Origin: Physcomitrium patens
Lineage: Eukaryota > Streptophyta > Bryopsida > Funariales > Funariaceae
Direction: 5' to 3'
DNA: 64,000 nt
NCBI RefSeq assembly: GCF_000002425.4
Contig: NC_037273.1
Coordinates: forward strand, 8,597,418-8,661,417
The notes below the pieces were generated by a model. The model had not been told where the DNA came from. It made no database searches and saw only the letters and a program-made list of their open reading frames with translations. The position numbers and the translations under genes are program-made. This document shows positions 1-11,253 of this stretch, piece by piece (position 1 is the first letter of the stretch; each line of letters opens with the position of its first letter).

Positions 1-566
1 TCGAAGCTTAGAAATGCTGGTTTTAGGTTATTCGATAATAGAGATGTTGAGAGAGGCTTGCAAGAAATCGGAGCAGGGACGTAATGCACGCAGTTGGGAC
101 ATGAATTAGGCGATTACAAACAAAGGTTACATTTAGGATTGTTTGTGATTTCTTCGCGGTTCCTGCAGTGATCAGATTTGTGTGGGGCAGCAAGTCATTG
201 CGTCCATCCTTCCATATTCCTGTTACGGATGGCAGAGAATTAGTGGTGAAGTGTGATGCAGACACAGACTGCTCTCGCGGGGACCTGAGCGATAAATTGT
301 TCTTCTCGTTGAAGGCTCGGTGGCCATGGCGGATGTTCAGCCTGGGGGTCGTAGTCCCAAGACTTCTGGATTGTCTTGAGATTGTTCTGGATTCCGCTGG
401 TTACCTTTAAAGCTTCTTTTGAAGCATGTGTAGTTTTTTTTTTCTATTTCAAGTATGATCTTTGCGTGCGGGCGCTATGATGTCTTAATGGCCGTTTGTA
501 ACTCAATGAGGCTAGCTCCTCATTGAAGAGTCTTTGAACTTTTGCTATAGACATTTCAAGGCCACA
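1..566. other. Upstream flank of the SHOC1-like gene
   Basis: No coding exon can be supported here. Short open frames exist on both strands but show no recognisable domain and no splice logic linking them to the gene that starts at 567. The sequence is mixed in composition, with a T-tract near 430-440, and probably holds the promoter and 5' untranslated region. A further upstream non-coding exon cannot be excluded. Confidence 0.4.
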
Positions 567-3500
567 ATGAGGCTAAAATGCCATGGAGTTGTTAGATATC
601 TTAAGAGCCTTCTACCTGTTCCGCACCTTGATTGCTTTGCTGACGAATTATTTAGCTGCGATGGAACCAAGTCTTTCGATAAGGTTTTGCCATTGGAGAT
701 ACTTGCTACTCATTTGCGATCTTCCGACACAAGAGTCTATGTGGCTGAAGAAATTGATATCATGTGCCCAAGTAGGTTAGCAGAGCAGTTCATAGGTTAC
801 CTACTTCCTCAATCAATACCTAGCTGCGTCCTCGGTGGCGTTACAGATTTGGTTTCTCCATCGAAAGCATGTGCATGGTTCGAAGACATGGAAATAGATT
901 CTCTGATCGTGACGAGAGAAATCGAACCGTACATGCTAGACCTGCTTGAGGTTTGGCGGTTCAATGAGAGTCTGAGCCTGGATATTTTGCAAAATTATAT
1001 TCATTTCACCAAGGACTTTGAGTGCCTCAAATTGGTAAGTAGCACCAAACAGCAGGTTCGACGATTCCTGTTTTACAAGCTTAATTTGCAAATTTTTCAT
1101 TGGTGTTAATTCAAAAAATTCTATTAGACTATTTACCGTCTAAGAGATAGGGGATCTGGAGTGTCAAATTAATTAAAACAGTTGCACATTCCATTGTTCA
1201 TAGCTATTGAGGGTTCTCTGAGCTTCAATCTGACCTGAGGTGATACCGTGACGAATCCATAAGTTGACTGCGCCAAGTTGGTGAAGATGCGTAAACATGC
1301 ATCAATTTAGTAAGCACTTGGAATATTCTTTGTTTGATGACCTTTGCTGGTATCTTTTGCCTATGGCAACACAGGTTCAGTACGTGATCGAACCGGGGCA
1401 AAACGCTACTCCTACTGTACGTGATGAAGACTGTAATCAGGGGAGTGTTATGCATGATATGCTGGCTGATGCAGGTTGCAATTTGAAGGAAACGAAAACC
1501 ATGCATAATAATACTGTAGAAGCTTCTGAACTCAAACCCCTTGACCAAGAGTCGCTTCTGGAGCAGTATTCTGGTCAAATCATTCGCAATAGGGAATTGA
1601 AGGATAATGCTAAGAACCACGCTGAAGCAGTTGATTCCGAATCCCACATCGAGCTTTTAACCGAACTTCTACACTTTGACCCCAGGGCTTTCCTATTGGA
1701 CAAAATGAGTATTAAGCCAAATATTGAACACAACGAACTTCAGTCTGCTATTTCGCCCTCATGTACAGCCCGTTGTTTGAGTTTGTTGGACGAGAACTCA
1801 GTTGACGCGGACACAGAAGCTGTTACCAAACACCCTACCATAAATACAGTGAAAGTTCTGTTTGAACTTCCAGAAGTTCTTGAGGAAGAATTTCTGATCA
1901 CGTCTTATACCTTATATCTTGGAGCTTACGTTACCATATTAATGAAGCCGCTTTTCATTGAACTTGAGGAATTGGATTCCCGAGAGACTCCTATTCAGGG
2001 TTTTGAAAGATTATTAGTTCTTCCTGAGTTAACATTAGATCCCTCTAGCTTTCATTTGCTGCCAGAACCTTCTTTCATTCCAGGATATGAAGCACATTTG
2101 AGTGAAGACGTGTTTAAGAATCTTGTCCGAGCAAAAGCCTCACCAACTGCCACATCTGCTAGCGATTGCTTGTATCTGGATTGGCATTTGTCTCAAATGG
2201 GACATTGTAACAATTATAAATGCTTCCATCTCCAGAGGAGATTGGTTGAAAATGAGTTTCGATTGACAGTTCCTGGAAATTTAAATCTAGGAAAAAGAAT
2301 CCCTGACCATCAGCTATTACCAATGCTCATTTCGGATGACGACTCTAAGTCTTCGTGTGAAGGTGATACAGAGTGTTGTTACAACACCGTGGAGGAGAAT
2401 TCTTCGGCTAATTTAAATTCTTCCGCATCAGACTCCATGCTCAATTCCAACAGTTTTGTGTACACAGCTGCTAAAGCAGTAAACAATTATCACTCGGATC
2501 AAGCAGTATTGACGGAAGAAAGGAACGACTCGATTCCAGTAAGAGTCCATCAGATTCTTCAAGCAGGATTCAGTCCTACTGCGATGGATAGTGTCCTCAC
2601 ATTTATGAAACATGCCAGGCAGGGGGCTCCATCAAGAGACACAAAATGGATGCAATTACAAGAAAACCTTGACTTCAAGGAGGTAAACACTGTCCACTGA
2701 AATTATTTACATTAAACTATTACAGGGCACAGTAACTCATAGCATCGTGCGCTGTTCTCTTTCTGGATTTGTTATGTCCGGCTGTCATTCAACACTGATA
2801 ATGTAGAACATTGAAAGCTATGAATGTATAATTACTCTTCTTATACAGAATCATCAAGGCTCATGCAACACCAAAGACCAATCCCGCAATTCCAACTTGT
2901 TTTATGAAGATGTCTTGAAATCTACATCAGGTGAGAAGATCTCCGCACCAAATCCATCGTGCTCTTCAGGACTGGATGCAGCTTCGAGTTACGATCTCAA
3001 AACCTCCGACCATATTCAGCGTGAATCACAAATGCCAATATCTACTCCTTTGTGCTCCCCCAAAGATTCACTTAAAAATGGGATCAAATCAGCAACCCCT
3101 CTTCAAACAACGCTTGCAGATCAGTTGAACACTCTGCAATCGGAAGTGGAAAATCTAGTACAGTCGGCGGAAGAACATGGACCTCATATCATAATCGTCG
3201 TAAATGTTCTACAACAGAACACGTCAATACTTTTGCAAAGAAGAAATTCGTACCAGAAAATCCTTGGTCTTGAAAATGAAGACTTACAAGTTGTGGAGAG
3301 GGAGATGAATCTCCCTGTGGATCTCTTGCTGGATCCATCAACATGCTTGACCATTTACACTGAGGAGAAGCTGCGCTCATATATTCGCAGTTCTGAAGTC
3401 ACCGACGAGTTATTTTCGTGTGCTGTGGATAGCGTTGTTAATTGCCATATGAAGATCCTCAGCTTATCTTTTCAGAGATGGTTTATGGTAAGTCTATCTC

Positions 3501-4887
3501 TAATCCTTTCTAAGTAAATGATAGACATTAATTTTGATTGGGATAGTACTTGGTTCCACATCACCCAATTTGTCATTGTTTCTAATTTGTCAGTTGTTGT
3601 CCCTGTGACAATATTCTGCATGATACACGATTCATCGAGTGCTTGGAATATCTGTGCGGTGGTCATACATGGTGAAGCTAAGGTCGAAAGTGTTTGTTAC
3701 CTAATGTTCAGATTTTTGAAGGAGGTCTGGAATTCAATTCGGCTATTCTTCGTATCATGAACAAGCTCTACAAAGATTCTGCTGGATTCCAGATACATGC
3801 GGAAGGTTTCATCTCTAAAAATCCATTAGACACAGATTCTCTGGTCCTGAGCTGCATTAAAGGCATCTGGAAAATGTCTAAGAGATCCTTCGATTCACCG
3901 ATGTCCGAAGACCTGACTGAAGTTGAATCCTTTCTGACAAACTTCCCATCACTCAATCCGCTATCTTCACACGCAATACTGTGCCTTAATATTCCTATCG
4001 CTACATTCATTTCATGGCCACTCGAAAAACAAATTTTCGCTCTCCATGACTTCAACATACGAGAAGAAAGCCTGGAATTGTTACAAACTCAGTTTTTGAG
4101 CTTGCATGGAAAGTTGGAGGTTGCAACTCAGCAAGGGCTTTTAAGCGCGTGTCCATGGCCAGCTGCGTCGGATATTGTTGCTTCGGAGGTTGAAAGCCAT
4201 GGCAATGATGGTTTTATGTTCTTCCCACCCGCGTCGGAGATTGTGAACTGCGAGGTTGACGAGGACCGTCACACTGTGGCTTCAAGAGAGAGATGTAGTG
4301 ATCTGTATTCCCCCAGTCCCCGCGATTCTATCTTACTTCATCCTAAAATAAAGCAGATGCGAAGTTGCTTCTTAAGTGGCGAACGTCTGTCAACTCATAA
4401 ACTTGCACAACGACCAAGTTACGTCGAAGACAAACGTGACTGCACTAATCCAAATGATGTGCATGACATTTCACATCGATGGATTAGAAAACGTGAAAGA
4501 GATATTGATAAGAATAAGAATTGCTCAGAACTGGAGTCCGAACTTCTCTGTAACCCACTCAAAGTTCCAAATCAAAAGTTGTACAATGAACGGTCCCCCA
4601 TCAACAAGGTACCTACTTCGGGAAAATCTACAGCTGAAGCATTCAGCTCAAATTACCGAGGTCACGCCACCGATGAACTCCTGTTGTTCCCAATGCGAAA
4701 GAGACTTTTTTTGGATCTCCAAGGGGGGGTTACTTCTGCATCGCAATCACAGAACAAGAAGTTGAAACCAACATCCTCAACTAACCCTCTCATGAGTATC
4801 AGACCCTCTTCTCAGAGGCACGACTCGTTGAATACCTTGAGACAGTCTTGTATCAAATTCAACTCCCCTTTCAGACGCTCGGTTTGA
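567..4887 (+). CDS. SHOC1: SHOC1/ZIP2-like XPF-family meiotic crossover protein, four exons
   Basis: Exons are 567-1034, 1375-2682, 2849-3487 and 3712-4887. All three introns are phase 0 with GT-AG ends, giving about 1,196 residues. The start is the first ATG in frame (567); it fits the short N-terminus of plant SHOC1. Recognition rests on blocks shared with plant SHOC1 as I recall it. Exon 3 has RRNSYQKILGLE, then LQVVERE, then LPVDLLLDPSTCL, which is the XPF-nuclease-like core. Exon 4 opens with IFEGG and continues to FLTNFPSLNPLSSHAIL, matching the region before the helix-hairpin-helix part. Exon 2 has a block around ASDCLYLDW. Known role of the family: SHOC1 acts with PTD and ZMM proteins to promote class I crossovers. 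The XPF catalytic motif is degenerate, so it is probably structural, as in other plants. The protein is roughly 400 residues shorter than Arabidopsis SHOC1 because a central block is absent. The C-terminus is basic and serine-rich. Confidence 0.83.
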
Positions 4888-6600
4888 GAAACTGCACAAA
4901 GATACCTGGGCCAGCCACTCACTACGTTCCCAAAAAATCACTAGAATTGTAGTGTGAAAGCTTCACCGACATTCTAAATATCTAATAGCAATGCTGCTCG
5001 TGACATGTCTTCAAATCCTATTTTAAGCTTAGGCGTAGGGTTTCAGGGTGAAATTTGCATCCTCTAGTAAACTTGCATATTGTGATCACTTGATTGGTCA
5101 TGTGGAAAGTGCAAGATTGGACTCGATTTGTTCCTGCGTATTTTAACACGTGAGAACATGTTGAAGGTAAATTGCGCAACGGGAGAAGAATCTTCAAAAA
5201 GAGGTGAGTTTGGTATGTCACATGTTACTCCATCGACTTTGAAAATATGGTCTGAGATTCTGTTATACTGTCTACGGTTGTCTATTTCTGCAACCCTTAG
5301 TCATGTGAGCAAAAGCCACTGATCCAACTTGAAGCATCCCGCTTCTGAATTAATTTCATCTTCATCCTCTATCTCTGATATCCAAGAGAAAATGTTCAAT
5401 ATCACTCATTTTTGTAGGTCCTTATATTTTGAAGTAATCAGCACGAACTTTCTCTTTCAGGTATTATTTCAGACGAAGTTCAGTCTAACTGATTTGGCAA
5501 AGCACAAAGGACGTTCTCGATGTCCTAGCCACCTCTCACGCATGAGATGCCCATTAAAAGAGGCCCGCTCAGCATGACAAAAGATTTTACTGCTGTTACT
5601 TACGGTCTTAATATTCCGCCAGAATATGAATGATATACTTCATTGCTTTGAGTGACAGAGATAAATGTGTTGGAACTGTTTACAATCTTCACAAGAGAAC
5701 ATAGAAAAGTTATGGAGGCACATCGATCTGGAGAACGGAATCAATTAACAGCATACAAACTAACGCAACAATGCAAGGTGATGTTTGATTGTCAATTCTG
5801 AGCTTAAGGGGGTGGAGATCATAGATACAAGAAGCCGGTTTTGGGAACCGCATATTCAAAAGTTTAGGGGATCGGCCAGTGCCAGAGGAACAAGATTAGA
5901 AAACAAGATGCTGAGAGGGGCGTGTAGAAATGTAGTCAATTGATCAGGAACAGTCGGGTTGTGCACGAACTGGTCATGGAAAGGAATCCGAAGCAGGGTA
6001 AGTTGGAGACGGACCAGCTGCTTAGGTCTGCGGTCTGTTAATGCTTCTGAACATATGATTATGTTTTTGGCGTGTTTTTTAATCAATTTCTTCTACGCCA
6101 TTGGCTGCAGTTTATATCAATGTCTATTGTCGTGATAATGCCTGACATGTATTGGCTACTGCGACATATTTTCTGATATAATTAGATCGAGGAAGTCGCT
6201 AACGATGGTTCAAAGTTGAGAAATATTTTTGCTTCTCGGCCCACTTAATGCTGCTTGTAAAAGGCTATGCCAAAACTTATGGAAGAAAAAGGTGACAGAA
6301 ATCCCTTCGTTTGTCAATTCGTTCGCATTCCTTCGGTACGATGATGTTAACAGCAAATAAGCACGTGTTACAGGAGTTGCAGGTGGATCTGGACATTCTT
6401 GTGAGCTATTTGTCGAAAGGATGTTATTGCGATATTGCTTGTTTACTTTGTTAAGATATTGCGTAGGAAGTTTTTATGACGTTTTTAAATATTTATTTAA
6501 ATCACTATTGAAAATGATGTTTAAAATTTCGATGGAATATATTAGAGGACACTTAGGATTGGAATCACCAAGGTTGAAGCAGAGCAAGTTAGTTGGAATC
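4888..6600. other. 3' flank of the SHOC1-like gene
   Basis: No gene is supported. The first part is probably 3' untranslated sequence. A possible acceptor near 5460 precedes an open stretch to 5577, but no homology or donor ties it to the upstream gene. The rest has mixed composition, without recognisable domains or repeats. Confidence 0.4.
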
Positions 6601-6649
6601 TAAGTTGTTAGCCTTATAAGATATCTAAATTAAAAATAAAAAAATCTAC

Positions 6650-6681
<32 letters not shown>

Positions 6682-8330
6682 GATATTGAAAGCTGTAAAT
6701 TTTAAAATAATTATAATTAACTTTCATCTATACAAAATAATGTATAATGGTCTAAAAAAATATTAACTTGATAAAAAAAAACTATTAATTGTCATAATCA
6801 AATAAATTGTAGAATAAGTGATTTTTCATTATAGATCAACAAAAATATTATGATATATTTAGTCATTAAATAAATATTACATCATTATAAATATAAAAAA
6901 TTATATATTATTATCTTTTATCTTTTTTATTTTTTATTGAATAAAAATCTAGTAACCAAATTGTGACTAATTTTATTATGTGTGATTGCTTTATTATATT
7001 TCTTCCACTTTTTTTATATTTTTTCTTCATTAATTAATTATTTATTTATTTCTCCTTTATACTACCAATTACAAGCTACTTTTAATTAAAGCTCTCTTAT
7101 AATTTGGATTTAAGGGTGAATTTTGCCCTTATATTGAATCAATTCTTTTAGTTCAATACTATTGCAAGTAATGTCAATCATTGTCTAAAGGTGGAGTAAG
7201 GGCACATACTTCTTTCTTCTATTTTGCAAGCATCATTATCTCATTGCTATCTTTTAGATTGAGATTTTCTTTTAGATTGAGATTCTCCTTTGCATCCAAC
7301 AATGATATTTTGTTGTGCCACTTCGGATCCAATTATGCCTTGTCATTATTAGGACAAGGAGACAAGAAGAGGGTTTTTATACTACCATTTGTCAATTCCT
7401 TGAGGACCTCTTGTATCTTAGTTGCTTAACTCACAAAATTGGCTGAGGTTTTGATCATGCAATATATCAACATGGATACTTGTTGTTTTAAGGTTTGGTC
7501 CTAGAATTGTGCCTTAATAATCAGCTCTAATTTAATAGTATAAAAAGCACAATCTTTTCTAATTTATATTGTTATATGGTAGCAAAGATGGCTTAGATAT
7601 TGAAATAGTGGATTTCTTCTTTGACTTGTTATTATTCTTTCTTCAATGCTTTCACTTATGTTTCTAATATCATCACTTTCTTTAGACTTTCTATTGCCTT
7701 GACTATTAAATTGAAAATCCAAGTTATATTCTTAGATGTATGAATTAAGGTCACCATATAAATTAGTATCTTAAACAAATTGAAATAATTGTATAAAAAA
7801 TAATCTAAACTCATATAAATGGTGTCAAATAACTTAATTGAAGTTGGCACTAAAAAGTCTAATTAAGTCTGCTTTGTTTTTTTCTTTAATTTGGATCATG
7901 GAATAACCTCTTCTTTTCTATGTTTCAAGGACAATACTATTCCTTATATTTGCTTTGTCCTTATAGTTTCTTTATCTTTCTATTAGGTATCTTTATCTTT
8001 ATGCTTTAATAGATTGATTTCTTAGAATTGTCAAGTTATTTCTTCTTGTATCTATTCTTCTTCTTTCAACAAAATGAGTAGACGATTGGCTTGAGACAAG
8101 TGATAAATATAAGGCAAGATGGATGATATTTGGTTCTTATGTATGTTGATTATGGATTGTAGAATCAAGTCAAGATTATAGAAATAATTTTATCTACTTC
8201 AAACCTTACATCTTGATAATGACTCTTGTCAAAATTTATCTTCAAGTCTTATTGATTCACTTTTAGTGGTTAAGATGAATGTTACTTGGAATTTTGAGGT
8301 TACTTACAAATATGGAACATGACCTTGTAA
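6601..8330. other. AT-rich intergenic DNA with a (TA)n tract
   Basis: A pure TA dinucleotide tract lies at about 6655-6682. The remainder is strongly AT-rich, full of stops in all frames, and has no domain I recognise. It marks the transition from the gene flank into the repeat-dense core. Confidence 0.6.
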
Positions 8331-8665
8331 CGTTAGACTTAACACACATAATTATTGAAAAAATAAAAAATAAAAATAAAAATGTATTGTTTAGTCAAAA
8401 TTACATGGACTTGGGCCCAATACTAGCTTGATTTTTGGTACTATTACATGGGACCTACTATGTATTATGCTACTTTTCAGCTATTCATTAAGTAATTTTT
8501 CCAATCTTTAAATATTCGTCTACCTTACTACATCTCCATTAATTTTGATAGCTTCATAATGGTGCCTTATTTCTTTGCTTACTACTGCTTTGATATTGTG
8601 CCATTGAAATATTTTAATAGATATCATCCGTAGCAAGTACATGCTTTTTTAACAAGTAATATCAT
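8331..8665. repeat. Dispersed repeat, uninterrupted copy
   Basis: This stretch is similar to the DNA on both sides of repeat X copy 1: to 21960-22067 on the left and 39040-39240 on the right. Shared landmarks include the run around AATATTTTAATAGATAT and the phrase ATGGTGCCTTAT. Because the match is continuous here, it behaves as an empty-site paralogue for the X insertion. Confidence 0.55.
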
Positions 8666-9328
8666 TGTAATTGGATGTAATTACTTTAAATGGATAACAT
8701 TTTATCTCCTAAGATATCTCACATCATGTCCTTAAGATGTTTAGAATATACAAAAAAATTTGAGTTAGGATTATACATTTAGGAATACACACTAGGAAAT
8801 AATTCTTATCCATTGTATAATTTTTGTATTGCTATGGCAAATCCATAATATATACAATAGTGATTGTACTAGGTTTTTTTTATTTATATTGATAGACATC
8901 AAAAATCAAGTTGCATATAGATTTTGTATTAACTAAATAATCTACCATGTTGATTTAAATAATTTTTTTTTTTTTAAAGTATAGTTGTTTAAAAAAATAT
9001 TTTAAGATTATTCATTGTGCCTTTCTTATATCATCATCATTATCAATCTTATCATCGAAGCCACTATTATATGGGTTGTTGTTATTGAACTTGTACTTAA
9101 TAGCCAGATCCACAAGTTGTATTCTATGCCATACTATTAACATTGGTTGATAGCCACAAGCATCAAATAAATCAAACTTGTAGTTCAATACACTATCAAG
9201 GACTTGTAATTGATCCTTGCAACTGATCATGCATGCAAGAGATACATAAAGTGAATTTGTATTATTGTTTAATTGTTCAAGATGCAGGATTGCATGAGTG
9301 GCTAATAGTAAGTTAAATACCATACATT

Positions 9329-9364
9329 TTTTTTATCACTATGGAATTCCATAGTGATAAAAAA
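9329..9364. repeat. Perfect 36-bp palindrome plus a third half-copy
   Basis: Two 18-nt arms meet at GGAATTCC with no spacer. The right arm is repeated once more directly downstream (9365-9386). The surrounding sequence is otherwise decayed. Confidence 0.8.
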
Positions 9365-11162
9365 TTCCATAGTGATAAAAAATTCTTTGACTTAGATTTG
9401 GATGGCATTTTTCAAAGCTTTGAAGGTTCCATATTTATATTGAATCATTTAAATTTTGTCTTCCAACTTGTGACATTCAAGTACACAGATAATTTTGTCT
9501 TCCAACTTTTGTAATCATCTCTTATGTTTGGATGCTTGTGATGACATGGCATTGCATAGCTAGATTATATTCTAGTTCAATTTATTATTGTATAATTGTA
9601 ACATTGTGTTGAGCTTGTAATATTCATGAATTATATCATAAGCGTAGTTTTTGCAGTGCTATAACCTTGTAGTTTTTTTATTGGCCAATGCTACCAATTT
9701 CTATATAGTATGGCATAGGATTTTTTGTTGCAACCAAGTTTCTTAGATTACTACTTTTTAGACTATTTTTTTAAAATGTATTGTAAATCAACCACAATGG
9801 TGCAGACATTAACATTGGTATAGAATTTCTCCTATTTAAATTCCTCGTCATACTACTTTTATAGGTGCTTGCTATTAGCATCCTCTTTTGTATTTCTTTG
9901 CATGTCCTTGATCAATCTTTCATGTTGTATACATCTAAACTTGATGATATAATATTGACACTCAGTTATATATACTAAAAAAAAAAATAATGATAGTGTA
10001 AGAATGTTGGTCTTTTTGAAGATATCTCAATTTTCAATTAGAAAGGCATTGTTGACGATCATATCCTAGTTATTGTATCTCCATCATCTACTAGGAGATA
10101 AATATCTACTATGATGTTTGAAATGATATTGACTTGCTTACAAAAAAATATTAAAAAAAATATACCATAAATAAATATGTATTCTTTGATATTGCATTAG
10201 ATCATAACTGTATGTATATTATATTTGTCGACTACATTAGTTTTATTGTTAACAACACCATTGTGGTTATGATATAGCTACTCACATTAGAGCTCATAGT
10301 TGATGATTTCCTAAAAGTTAAATCCAAACATCACCTTGAGATAACTGATATTTGATAAAATCTCTTCACTCTTGACTAAGCTCAAGTATTGATTGTATGA
10401 GGATTTGCACAATGCCATATTTTGTAAAAACTCTCCATACTACTTTTCATTAATGGCAAATAAGAGCTGACAATAATAAATCTCTAAACCTGTAGTATTG
10501 ATCTTCTTATTGTCATGCATGTCATTCCTTGCTTGTATCTTGGATATAATAAAGAATTATATATAGGAGCGAGATGCCATTCTAATGGAAGAAGAAAACA
10601 TTAAAGACAAAGTCAAAAAACAAGAAGGTAAAGAGACAAGAAGATGTGAGTATAAGATAGTAAGATGAATAGATAATAACATGGTGATTTGTTATTAAGA
10701 GATGTTTGTATAAAGAATTACATTGATATAAAGGTTTTCAAATGTTGTCATAATGGCTACCATTTTTATCATAGATAAGATGAATTCTTTTTTAATTATA
10801 TTTTATTTAAATAATGAGGTAGTGATGTAGGCGACCACAATCTTAAAAGAATGTATAAGATGCAACTCAAAATTCTAATTGTATGATGATTTTGAATTGT
10901 CATTGTTTTTGAGGATTTGACTAATGTCTTTAAAGAAGGTAGTTTACGGACATATAAGAATCAAGTTTATAAGTTTTTACTAACAAAATTTATTTGTACT
11001 TACAATAGAAGTATATAGATTGTAGTTATCTTGATTGATCAATAAAACTATATTATTGAGTAGCGTAAGCTGAATTCTATATGGTATGTCCTATAGTATA
11101 TGAAATTTGTTAATGCAAATTTTTGAGTCTTTAGAGCACCAAATGGCCATGTTGCTTCTATT

Positions 11163-11253
11163 GAATTTGTAAGGTTTGTACTTCTTTTAAGTCTTTAGCT
11201 AAGTCTTTAGCTAAGTCTTTCAATATCAAAAGAAGTACAAACCTTACAAATTC
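11163..11253. repeat. Perfect 26-bp inverted repeat with triplicated loop motif
   Basis: The arms 11163-11188 and 11228-11253 are exact reverse complements. The 39-nt loop holds three tandem copies beginning AAGTCTTT, two of them extending as AAGTCTTTAGCT. Similar AAGTCTTT copies recur just downstream (11278-11300). Confidence 0.85.

Noticed and set aside
5329..5577. Possible extra 3' exon of the SHOC1-like gene
   Set aside because: The upstream exon already ends with a stop at 4887, and no donor or homology supports the addition.
7181..7429. 82-codon plus-strand frame in AT-rich DNA
   Set aside because: No ATG-based or domain support, simple repeats in the translation, and surrounding DNA is intergenic.
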